64,000 bases of DNA from Owenia fusiformis (Eukaryota; Annelida; Polychaeta; Sabellida; Oweniidae), in NCBI GenBank assembly GCA_903813345.2, contig CAIIXF020000004.1:29701986-29765985 (forward strand), written 5' to 3'. Made by a program: the position numbers and the translations under genes. The notes under the pieces were generated by a model. It was not told the DNA's origin, made no database searches, and saw nothing but the letters and a program-made list of their open reading frames with translations. Every line of letters begins with the position of its first letter. Position 1 is the first letter of the stretch. This document shows, piece by piece, positions 12,801-24,800 of the stretch.

Positions 12801-15800
12801 GGGCGTTTTCAAGAAAATGTAGGGGTGATTCCACCTGTAGAAGGGTTAAAGGATCCTATAGACTTCTTCAACCTGTTTTTCACATTAGAATTCTGGAATC
12901 TGTTGGTTACCGAAACAAACAGGTATGCAAAGACCTACACTTAGGCTTAAAGGGTTACAATGAGTTTCCCGTACAAAATCAATATGGTGGCTCCAGACGA
13001 GTTAACTGGATCAGTCCATTTTTAAGAAATAAGGGGAGTTTTTTAAATTTCAGTTTATTATGGAGATAAAATAATCCGTTTACAATGATTTTGTCAACAT
13101 TGACATCGTGAATTATGCAACATAAACAGGCAGAGGCGTTTACACAACGCTCTCAAACCTGACTACTACCCTTGAGTATTAGTTCGGGATAAGGCTATTT
13201 ATACTAAACGGTGAGCAACACCAGAAACGAGCGTTCGATTTGCTAAACGATATGCGTTACGCTTTAAGTCCCCAGTCTTAATCTCAATCTGGATATGACA
13301 ACTTTGTATTGAGCTAGATCAAATTTGTATTCCCCTCGTATCGATATTAGTGAGGTTAAGCTAGCACATAAAATCGAAACGCAAACCTAAACGTATGGCC
13401 AATCGCCCATACAAATGCATCGCTTAAATAACTTACGTTCGCGTTTAGGTTGTGAAAAATAATGCTAGCTTAACCTCACTAATCTTTTGTACCAAGCACA
13501 CGTAATTGCAATATAATTTTTGTCTTGATATTTTAGGTACGCTCATCAACTGATTTCAAGCATGGATCAAACAGGATCCTTAACACCGTTTTGCCGTATG
13601 GGTAAGTGGATAGACCTGACCATACCCGAGATGAAATGTTTCATTGGGATCCACATGAATATGGGAGTAACATCGCTACCGGACATGACCTATTATTGGA
13701 GCAAAAAATCCTTGATTGGAACATCGTGGTTCGGAAGAATTATGAGCAGAAATAGGTATATGATTTTTACTCTTGTAATCTAGTGCAGTTTTAACCTTTT
13801 CTAATCCTGAAACACACATCGCTTTAATTTATCGAGATACTGTACTCACCTTAAGCCTTGACCTTGATCTTGTTTTTATGTTAAACCTCAGTCTGTGCTC
13901 AAATCATTCAATTCACATTCTATTGCAAAGGAACTTTTAGCAGATGCGATTTCATTTTCAAATGCTTTTGATTGATTTGTTACTATAATTTTGGTCAATA
14001 AAGCATGCACTACACATATGAACACTGAAAATGCTTTCAGATTCCAGGCGATCCTTCGCTGCTTCCACGTTGTAGACAATTCCACTTTGCCTGTCCGACA
14101 AAGTCCAGACTACATGCCAGATGCAAGGTTCAGACCATTGGTGCGTCACTTCAACCGTATATCTACCAGTCTTTACAAACCACACAAGTACCTTAGTGTA
14201 GACGAATCTCTTGTTGGCACGAGAGTTAATAGTGCTATCAAGCAGTATATGCCGCAGAAGAGACACAGTCGTTTTGGAGTCAAGTTCTGGTCTATATGTG
14301 ATTCCGTGAATTTTTACTGCCTAGCAATACATTGTTACTTAGGAAAGAGATTTGAAGGTAAATATCATCCCGGGGTGTATGTTTCTATTTTGACACAAAT
14401 TTGTGCTCTGCTGTTAATCGGAACAAACTAACCCGTAAGAATTTTATGCCCTGGTCACCGACGATACGTAGACTGCTTGTTATGCTATTTTATATAATTA
14501 TCGAAATTAAATCGTATAATTCGAGTTAAATGATATTTTTGCCCCTGGACCTTGATATTGTACTGAATGTCAAATGTTTAAAATTTGTTTCAGGAAACTA
14601 TGTTCCATTTGGCCTAGGAGGCTGGGTGGTGGACAAGATGCTCCAACTCGCCGGGCTATTCGGAAAATGGTACCACGTATGTGCGGACAACCTCTTCCCG
14701 TCACCTACACTAGCTGACCATCTCTCACGGCGACGCGTATTTTTGACAGGAACCCTTAGGAGGAAAGCAGATGTACCTAAAGAGCTGAAAACATGTAAAC
14801 TTAATGTAAGTCTTGCTTCCTAAATGTAAAAATACTTTGGATGACTAATCGTGCAATATTTACTGTGAACCTCAAGTGTCTAATAATTTTTAAAGTTTTA
14901 TGAAAACTGAAGTGTCAAAATGTAAGTTCCTGATGTAAAATATGTATAGTAGCCTTGAGATAGTTTGTTTGATAATCATTGAAACATTTGTATCAGGCAC
15001 TACAGATATAAAAGTCCGGATAAACTGAAGAAAATTTATGTCACAGAAAATGGAAGTCAGAATTTAGCAAACTTGTCTAAGGAGAGAACCGCCTTCGTTA
15101 CAAATCTATGTATATATTACCCCCTTTGTTTTAGAATAATGTTTCTCAATATGCTATGTTTCCTACTTAGGTGAACAAGGAGATTTATTTTCGTCGTGAA
15201 GGAACGTTGCTCCTTGGCTTTAAACCGACAAAATCAAAGAAAAGGCCAGTGCTGATGTTGTCTAACTTTGCTGTTGCGCGGGACGTGGCGTACAAGGGAG
15301 GGCAAAAACAGGAAATGGGAGCAATTTACAATAAGTTAGTAATGAACACATGCTAAATATTACTGATAAAAGTGCATAACCATAGGGCCTACGCATGCAA
15401 AAACGGATAAGAATTCAAACCATTGCCGGTGTAAAAGGGTAGGAGGTCCTATCAAATTATGGTCCTACTCTCCATTGATTTATGTGGTGACCTAATTACA
15501 ACTCTTTCCCTTATTATCTTATACACAATCAGGGCCAGTAAGGGCCGTTAGGAAAGGGGACCATAATCCCTGAGGGACCATAATTTCTTTCACACCAGTT
15601 GTGTCCTTGTCATCAAACGTTCCGTTCAATTACAAGTACAGAATCCATCTTTTCTGAAATAAGTAATGTTGCACTCCATGTTAGCTAATAAAGACGTGGA
15701 AAATCGAGATCAGCGATGGTAGAAATTACTAAAATAACATCTCCAGTTTCACCCCTGATATATTTCCACACATTACAAAGGGTGAATATTACCAAGGATA

Positions 15801-18800
15801 TATCAATAGAAACAACATACATGATTCACATTTATGTCTTACAGGTACAAAGGAGGGATCGACGAAAACGACGCGATGCTTTATAGATATTTAGATGAAC
15901 GACGTAACCTGAGGTCGTGGAAGAAGATTGCCTTCAACATCTTGCAACGCATGGTTTTAAATGCCTACGTGCTGTACAAGGAGAATGCCGATGAAACACC
16001 GATGTCAAGATTAGACTTCCATTTGTCCGTCATAGCTTTGTTGACTGCCGAAACACAGGACCGGGATATGGTATTGAGAAAGCTACCGGGAAGGAGAGAG
16101 AAAGATTGCGCTGTCTGTTCAAATAGGGAGGCGGGAAGGAGGCGAAGGTCTAGGACAGTTTGCTCAGTTTGCCATAAAGGCCTGCATGAGGACTGCAGAA
16201 GATATCATAATTGTTGAAATAAGAAATCTTAGCAAAACGTAATTGAACTTGTATACGAAGTAACAACGGCCGCGTTTCCCACGTCGCACTACGTTTCGTC
16301 CACGGTAGCCTGAAACGGGACTGTCGTGACTACCTTGAACATAGTGTAAACAGGGTGTATTGTTCCTTACATTTATCTCAGCATGAAAAAATATATAAAT
16401 TATTTTGCAAACATCCGGGATCAGACATAATAAAATAGTTTCTAGGTAATGATTCTCTGGTTTCTATTCTTTCTCTTTCTGTTGCGTTGTCTCTGGAAAA
16501 GAAGGTGTATAAATGTAAGTGTTTTTGTATTTATACAAACGCATGGCTGAAGGAATGATTCGGTTTTTCATGTTGACATATATTTCACTGCATGCTGAGC
16601 ATAAGTAAAACCCTGAGAATAGTCTGCTGCATAGACACAGCTAATTATTGACAATAATTTCACCGTGCATTATTTCACCATACTATACCTTGCATTTGGT
16701 GTCCATGAGCAACCCATTTGGCTTTTCAGTAATGATTATGTAATTTGTTTTTATGTGACTGTTCCTTATGAATGGTTTATCGGATGACTGTTAGATGTTA
16801 ATAAGGTACTTTCAAAAATATACTAAACAATCCAATTAGACAAACAAAGTGTCTTATGCATTTCTAAGGGTTAGGTATAGGAGTGTGTATTTATAGCTCG
16901 GAAAGTGTAGCATGGTTATATGATAATGACGTCAAGTGGACCAATTGTTCACCCGTGGCAATGTAACGTCATAAATTGTCAAAGCCCGATGGCAGTTAAA
17001 GGGTTAATGGAATTAAAGTTCATGTCCATTCCCTCATATAACGAAGATACCTCTCGATCATCTCATGATCATCGTAAATATCCAATGGATGTGTTCTGTC
17101 GCGAAATAATCTCGGTCTGACTACTACTGTCTGCGGTTCACCGCTATCATCGCCATTTTGTTTTACAGTGTCTCAGACGACTGATAATGGCGGGAATTAT
17201 AACATTGCGAATCATTGATAGCAATTTTAGATGAAATATAGAAAATATTCTTCCATTATTTAAGACGACTTTAGACCCTTAGTATCTCGTCAGAACACAT
17301 GAACGCTAAACGCATTTAATTAAAACATAAAGCAACCTTTAATATTGCGACTGTATTGCGGCTGGTAGAGGGTAGTCGCAATTATATGACGCTATTGATG
17401 CGATTGAATTGCTAAGTCGCAATCGTACTTTGATTGTGAATAAGAATTTAAGCGATTTTTGCGATGGCGATTGCGATGTCGCAATCGCATAGGATGCGAC
17501 ACATTGTGAATAAGGCCTCAGTACTATCAGAATCTAGCTACATAGAACTTCAGCAAGTTTTATTGAAATTTACAAGTACTATATTTCTGAATTTTTCTTT
17601 AGTGAGGCATTCATCACGGGGGATAAGCAAAACGAGGGCGAAGCCACGGACTGCGACTCGCGTAATTCAAAACGAGGTTACAACGCATTATAACTGAACA
17701 ATGGCGGTAAGTCCAAACTTAATTTGGAAGGCATGTTAGGATTTGGGGTAGATTATTGGTTTGGATATTCTAAAGAATAGCTAGTATGTTCCAGTCGGTG
17801 ATCAACATATTCATACTCCACCTGCAATGGCATTCTTGGTGCTCGGCTGTCCAATAGTTTAGCATGAACACAAATGAATTCGAAATCTGCCACAAAAAAT
17901 GTAATTTTGTCAATATTTGTCCCTAATATACCGATTTAAACAAAGGAATCAGAAATGACATCGAATCAATATAATTATTCATGTTCTGTTGTCACAATTA
18001 CATCTTCGTGTGATATTTGGTAAGCGGAAAACGTACAATTACATAGAAAATTGGAATTTATAATAGTCGCAGTCCATCCATCTGCCCAACGCAGTCCGCG
18101 ACTCAGTGTTGCTTTATATCTGAAGCTGAACGCAATCACAGCCAAAGGTAGATAGCACAATGTGTGTACAGGTGTGGCCGAAATGGAGCAACTTTGGACA
18201 AAATTGAATATAAAGGGCTATTTTAATAGACCTACATCGTGTCTCAATCCATTCTGCAAATATATACAAGCTGTCAAATACAGCTGAAATCATGAATTTA
18301 TGGTAGCTAGCAATATTGATGGACTGTTGGAAAGATCATCCAAAATTACATTAACTCACCAACTCTCCAATTATTTGATATTTTCCTGATATCTTAAATA
18401 CTAGTTAATGTATCCTTCCCCAACAGCTTTTATTGCATCATCAAAAAGTTAATTGTTTCGCATTTCTACTTCTTATAAAAAGTCTCACCACTATCCAATT
18501 ATCTATATATTTAACCCTATCCACAAATTGGTTTGTAATAAACATATTACGTTGTCATCTTGCACTCGACTGTTCTGCCAAATACGCTATTGAATTGCCA
18601 TATTTTTAGGTCTTAAACGATACAATATAGTAATTTGGGACATTGATTCAGGTAATAGATATATGTTAATCAACGTAACTTTGAATGATAATCTGGATGC
18701 TGACTTTCTTTTCCTGAAACAATAATAGCGTAGGAATATAGTTTACACTATCTTATTTATTTCGTGTTCGCAGCTGGACTGCGTTGCTTAGAATATCAAT

Positions 18801-21800
18801 GGAGGCTGTGTTGCGTTGTTGAAATAGCTTTGTTTACTGGACTGCGTCCACTATGAATGCGCAGTTTGAATCTAATTTTCTCCTCATGAACACATTCTAT
18901 TATCAAATCATTTTCACGAATTATACTCGGAGCCTCAACTAACCTTTAGATATCAGAAACGTGTTAAAACTCCTTTCAGATGTATAGTAAATTAAATAAT
19001 ATGCACATATTTTACAGGTAAAATCAGAACTTTGCTACTGTTTTAGCTTGATCTGGACAACTGCTTATTTTCTTATCTACAGACCAACAGTAGATACAGA
19101 GTAATATTTTGGTCACCGATTAGACACTACGATAGCATTTAAAATACCTGGATTTCTCTATTTTGTCGGAAGAAGCAGAAGGCCTCGCCGGATGTCCCTC
19201 CATTTTGGCGCTGGGCTGCGGTGTAAAGTTACGCGAGTCGCAGTCCGTGGCTTCGCCCTCGTTTTGCTTATCCTCCGTGATTCATGCATAGAAATGAAAA
19301 CAACATGTTAACAATGACTATTACATGAATTCACATCATAAAAAATTGATGTCGAAAATAAATCATGTAATTTGATAATAATTTAAGGTTCCTCTAACTA
19401 ACCTGAGAAATTTCTTTACTTTTCATAGCTTTCGGATGTGACTACATCCTTCGTCAGTGACGTACTGTTTGCTGATTTCCCGCCACTACAGCTGTCCTTG
19501 ACCTTGACCTTGAATTAACTGTCTCCAGTAGCGATTTATCTACGAGATAACCTGAGTCTCTGTTAAGGATGGGCTTATCAAGATGTATGTGAATGGCTTC
19601 TTTAACTTTTCTATAGAAATCCTTACTCTCCTTATCGACTATACTATAATCGTTCCAATTGATCCTATGACCTGTGACATATGAATGTTCAGCTAAAGCA
19701 GACGATGTTTCTTTTCCTAATCTTAATGCTGTCTGATGTTCTTTTATCCTAACACCTATTGGTCTCTTAGTTTCACCTATGTACGAGCTATCACAGTCCT
19801 GACAATTAATTTTGTATATCACTCCTGAGATTTCTGACTTAGGGCTTTGATCCTTTGGTGAGACTAACTCCTGTTTGATCGTTCTAGCAGCTTTAAAATA
19901 AGTTTTCACTCCTACATTATTAAACACTCTCTCTAATCGTTGTGATGTACCTTGTACATATGGTAGGGTTACACTTAATGGTGGAGTCTCAGACTCACTA
20001 CTACTTGGGTCAACTACTCTAGGTTTTTCCTTATTAGCTTGTTCTATACTCCAAAGTGGATAACCACACCTACTTAATGCTTGTTTGATATGACCTTGTT
20101 CATTCTTCAAATCTGTGCTATCTTGAATAACTTCCTTCGCTCTGCGAGTTAAAGTCTTAACTACTCCTAGTTTGGTCCTATACAAATGATGAGAATTGAA
20201 GTTTAGGTACAAGTCTGTATGTGTTGGTTTTCTATACACCCTACACCCTAACGATCTATCTTCCTTTATATATGTAAGAACATCCAGAAAGGCTAACTCT
20301 TTGTTTACTGCTACTTCTCTGGTGAACTTAATATCTTGATGAAAGCTGTTGATAAAGTCTGTGAAACTATCTACTGACTCTGACTTTATAACACACCATG
20401 TGTCATCCACATAGCATTTCCAGATTCTAGGTGGATCTTGACTGCTTTGAAGTTATTTCAACTCTAGATCTTCAGTCAAGATCCACCTAGTGTTATCCTG
20501 AAAGCCCACCGTGGCCTTTATGTGACTAGTCTTGCTTCAAGACCCTGGACTCTCTAAACTGTGCTGTTAAGATAAGAAGCCTGAGGTCCAGTCTTGAAGC
20601 TAGACTATTATGTGACATTCATGACTTCTTTATTGTGGTTAATTAAATGAATGCTTCTTATCCTGTTTTGAATATTTTTCTATTTTAAAGAGTTGACCTT
20701 TGAAATTGTTTATAATCGTGTCTTATTTTCTGTAGATGATTAATGAGTTTAAAATATGCTGAAATTTATGTGAATTTTAATGTAAAGTAGTCATCTTGAC
20801 ATGGTTAAGGTAGTTAAACATCATGATCGTGGTATTAAAGATGTCATACCAGGCATAGCATTTATTATAATTATCAAGGTTATACCAGAAGTTTTCATAC
20901 ACTTAAAATTGCTAAGGATATGTCTGACATTTCATGTCATACATTATTACAGTACTAAATGCCCAAGTACCAGTAATTGTAATACATTATCACGGTCATA
21001 GCAGGCCTAAGCATACATTTCTACATTACCACAGTCATGCCAGTCCTTCCAATACCAAATTACATTGTCACGGTCATAGCAGGCATTGCAATATATTTCA
21101 ACATTGCCACGGTCATGCCAGGCATTGTCACTGTTTATACAAGGCATTGTCATAAAATATATAACAGTCTTGGTCATAGCAGGCCTAAGCATCAATTTAT
21201 ACATTACCACGGTCATGTCAGGCCTTGCAATACCACATTACATTGTCACGGTCATAGCAGGCATTGCAAGATATTTCAACATTACCACGGTCATGTCAGG
21301 TCTTGTAATATAATAATAATAATATCGCATTGTCACTGTTATACCAGGCATTGTCATAGAATATAACAGTCACGGTCATAGCAGGCCTAACTAGAAAAAC
21401 AGCAACTCCACGGAGTAGCAAATCCCACCGAACAAAACATGTTTTGATAAAAAAATTGAGCCAAATTCATCCACTGGTATTTGAATTATCAAAGATTATG
21501 TCTTTATGAAACATGGTTGTCATTTTGAAATTCAGCTGTCATCTTTAGATTTCTTCTTTAGCAGAGAATGTCCTTCAAATGGTATCTGGGTTATCAAAGA
21601 TTACTTTTTTAATGAAAAATGGCAGCCATTTTGAAATTCAGCTATCGCCTTTGAAATTTCTTCTGAAGCAGATCTCCTTTTTCCCTAAACATCAGCATAT
21701 AAAATTGGAACCAAATCTATCCACTAGTATTTGAGTTATCATTAATTACATTTTTTTACAAAAAATGGCGGCCATTTTGAAATTCAGTGGTCATCTTGAA

Positions 21801-24800
21801 AATTTATTTTTGAGCAGAACTCCTTTGTCTCTAGGCATCAGCATATAGAATTTGAACCAAATCCGTCAACTGGTATTAGAGTTATCAAAGGTTACGTTCT
21901 TTTATGAAAAATCGCGGCCATTTTGAAATTTAGCTACCACCTTGAAACTCCCTTCTCGAGCAGAGCTCCTATGTCCCTTGGCATCATCATGTAAAATTTG
22001 AACCAAATCCTTTCAAATCCATTGAACTATCAAAGATAATGTTTTTTTATGAAAAATGGCCACCATTTTGAAATTTAGCTGCCATCTTGAAAATCCTTTC
22101 TTGAGCAGAGCTCCTATGTCCCTAGGCATCAGCATCTAAAATTTAAACCAAATCCATTCAATGGTATTTGAGTTATCAAAGATAACGTTTTTTTACTAAA
22201 AATGGCCACCATTTTGAAATTTAGCTGCCATCTTCAAAATCCTTTCTTGAGCAGAGCTCCTATATCCCTAGGCATCAGCATCTAAAATTTAAACCAAATC
22301 CATTCAATGGTCTTTGAGTTTTTTCGAAAAATGGCCGCCATTTTGAAATTTGGTGGCCATCTTGGAAGTGTCTTCTTTAGCAAGGCTGGTTTGTACCAAG
22401 GCAACAGCATATAAAATTTGAGCCAATTCCATCCACTAGTATTTGAGTAATTAAAGATTATATTTTTTCCGAAAAATGGCCACCATTTTGAATTAAGCGG
22501 CCATATTGAAAATTCCTTCTCGAGCAGAGGTCCTACACCCATAAGGCATAAGCCTATAAAATTTGAATGAAATCCGTCATCCGGTATTTGAGTCATTGCC
22601 CGGACACACGAACGGACGGACGAACGGACGGACGGACGGCTTTTCTATATCCCCCTCGAACTTCGTTCGGTGGGATAATTATAAATTTCTACATCACCAC
22701 CGTCATGCCAGGCCTTGCAATACCATATTACATTGTCTGCGGGCATAGCAGGCATTACAGTGTATTTCAACATTGCCACGGTCATGCCAGGCTTTCATGA
22801 TAACACTACCATGGTCATGGCAGGATTCTTGCGGAACTTAAAAACACTTAATAACATGGTGACGGTTGTGCCAGGCATTAGTCTTGCAACAGATAAGGTC
22901 TCATAATGAGTGTAAAATAAAGAAATTAATGTGAATTTCTTACAAAAATGTTACCTTCCAGCTCTTGTTGAACTAAGAAGCATCAAAATATAAGAGGCCA
23001 TATATTTGATAGCCAAACTTAAAAACAAACCAAAATAAACAAAAGTTAGGTCTTGTTCATATGTTTCTATTTCATAGTTTGGTTTGGTGATGGAATGGAA
23101 AATCGAAAAATTAAAATAGGAAATAGGTCTAGCGTAGGTTACTTGCAGGGATCAGAGATCAGATAAGTTTGCCATATTATGATTTTAGTTACTTAGTTTG
23201 CGTATCAACTCATGATATTGAAAACAGATTAGGGAAAAAGCAGCAAAGCGTCAAAAACTCTACAAAAATGAAAATTTCACTCACCACTGAAAAGTCAATA
23301 TGGCCGCCAAAAATCTAGTTGCTTAGCAACTATAGAAAGTCAGTCGCATAACGTCGTAAAATATAGGATACGGCAAAACCAATTTAGGACAAGTTTACTG
23401 AATAATTCAGAATCGGTTTTAAACTTTTTCCGTATAGTTGTCCTATCGTAATTTTTTTTTATTTCTGAAGCAATATACCAGATTTTACATATATTACAAG
23501 TGATCTATTATGCAGTATAGCTTCATCAAGTAGTTTGTAGTGTAGGATTACCAGAAAAGTCCTATAGACAAAGATAGAGACTCCGCTACATTTGCAACTT
23601 CACTGTAGCATGTGTTCCTTTTAAACGTGGTCACATGGTAGGGTAGAGTGATTCTAGAAATTATGAGATAGATAGATCTCTAAAGATTGACTTAATGTGA
23701 ACAGTGAAAGTACCGATACTTATACTTCCAGCATTTTATTTAGTACCCGAGTTTCTCGCGAACAGGCCCATGGGTGTTTATTTGAAAGAGTGGTATATGA
23801 AAAGTTTTTTCCATCAATAGAAGGCCTTCTTAATAAAAGACCAGTGGACTTGATGTTTTAGTCATCAAAATATGACACCTTGATGAGAATGAGTTCCGGT
23901 TTCAAATAAAAGATGTACACTTCAACTTAACGATGTATAATATCCCTCGAAATAAAGGCCCATGGGCGTTTATAAAAAAGTTCTTTCAAAGAAACGGCCT
24001 GTGCAAAAAATTATGCCCGAGAAACTCCGGTATACACTTATGTGAATACTGTACATTAGCATACACGTATTGGAAATGAAATGTAAAATTGTGTCCTTCT
24101 GAACAATTAAACCGAGGCAGGTTTATACCGTCCTGATTCTATCCACAATACATCAAATAGAAAGTTAACACACCCTGTAGTGTGTATGAATTGATCATTC
24201 TTATTTTTCAGGAAAGGAATCAGAAAGATCCTGGAAGAAAGGAAAGGTGATGGGGTGCTAACGGGATTATTCCAACCTACTGCTCCTACGTGGCTGTCAC
24301 GTTTTTAATACTTATCCATGCATTTCATAAAATCATTTAGGTAAATCATAGGTCCTTTAACTTGTGCCTAACAGTAATTAGCAAAATAAACTAGCCAAAT
24401 AATCAATGTATGTTTTTAGACTGTATTTTTTAGATATGTACACTTAATTGAAAACTCAACTAATTAATGTATTAAGAAGAGTTATACAGTTGGGTCAGAG
24501 TGATATAAACAGTTAGAGAGTGAATAGCTAAGTAGGTCAGGTGCAACCAAAATCTTACATTATATCAGATGTTATCAGTAAGCGTAGTGTTAACATCAGG
24601 CAGTCTTCTACAGTGGGGTGCATTATGTGAACAATTGTGAACATTTAAAGTATGTGTCATATACATTATGTGTTAGCGTGATAGGATATGCATGTTAGTA
24701 GAGTGATTTGAGAACTATAAACGTAATTGAACATAGATCGATATTATAAGTGATATAGCAGAGTGTTATGTGAACAATAGATATTCAATGGATAAATACG

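Larger units (their letters stand above)
10637..17003 (+). mobile_element. Complete-looking piggyBac transposon, 6.37 kb
   Basis: Target duplications TTAA occur at 10633-10636 and 17004-17007. Terminal inverted repeats are CCCTTTTACTGCCAT at the left and ATGGCAGTTAAAGGG at the right, 14 of 15 matching. TTAA targeting and CCC..GGG ends are diagnostic of piggyBac. The element encodes an apparently intact six-exon transposase (12567-16217). Non-coding flanks of 1.9 kb and 0.8 kb hold GGCCGAT-rich subterminal words near 10650-10910. It inserted into the CGATTGC-rich TIR element above. With both ends and an open transposase, it looks autonomous and young. Confidence 0.9.
10134..17519. mobile_element. 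~1-kb TIR element split by piggyBac
   Basis: The left end AGGCCTTATTCACAAAGC (10134) and right end TTGTGAATAAGGCCT (to 17518/17519) are inverted. CAG flanks both sides (10131-10133 and 17519-17521), a possible 3-bp target duplication. Inside each end are many copies of GCGATTGC/GCAATCGC-type words in both orientations. Without the piggyBac insertion (10637-17003) only about 1 kb of non-coding DNA remains. A partial relative lies at 31113-31497. The TTATTCAC-type end recalls Harbinger-class elements, but a CAG duplication is not the TWA expected there, so the class stays open. Confidence 0.6.

Noticed and set aside
12567-12944. Acidic frame as a separate small host gene
   Set aside because: It splices in frame to the next exon (NRYA junction typical of piggyBac) and lies between matched piggyBac ends, so it is transposase exon 1.
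21037-21366. His/Cys-rich repeated frames
   Set aside because: They are translations of the ~40-bp minisatellite in several frames at once.
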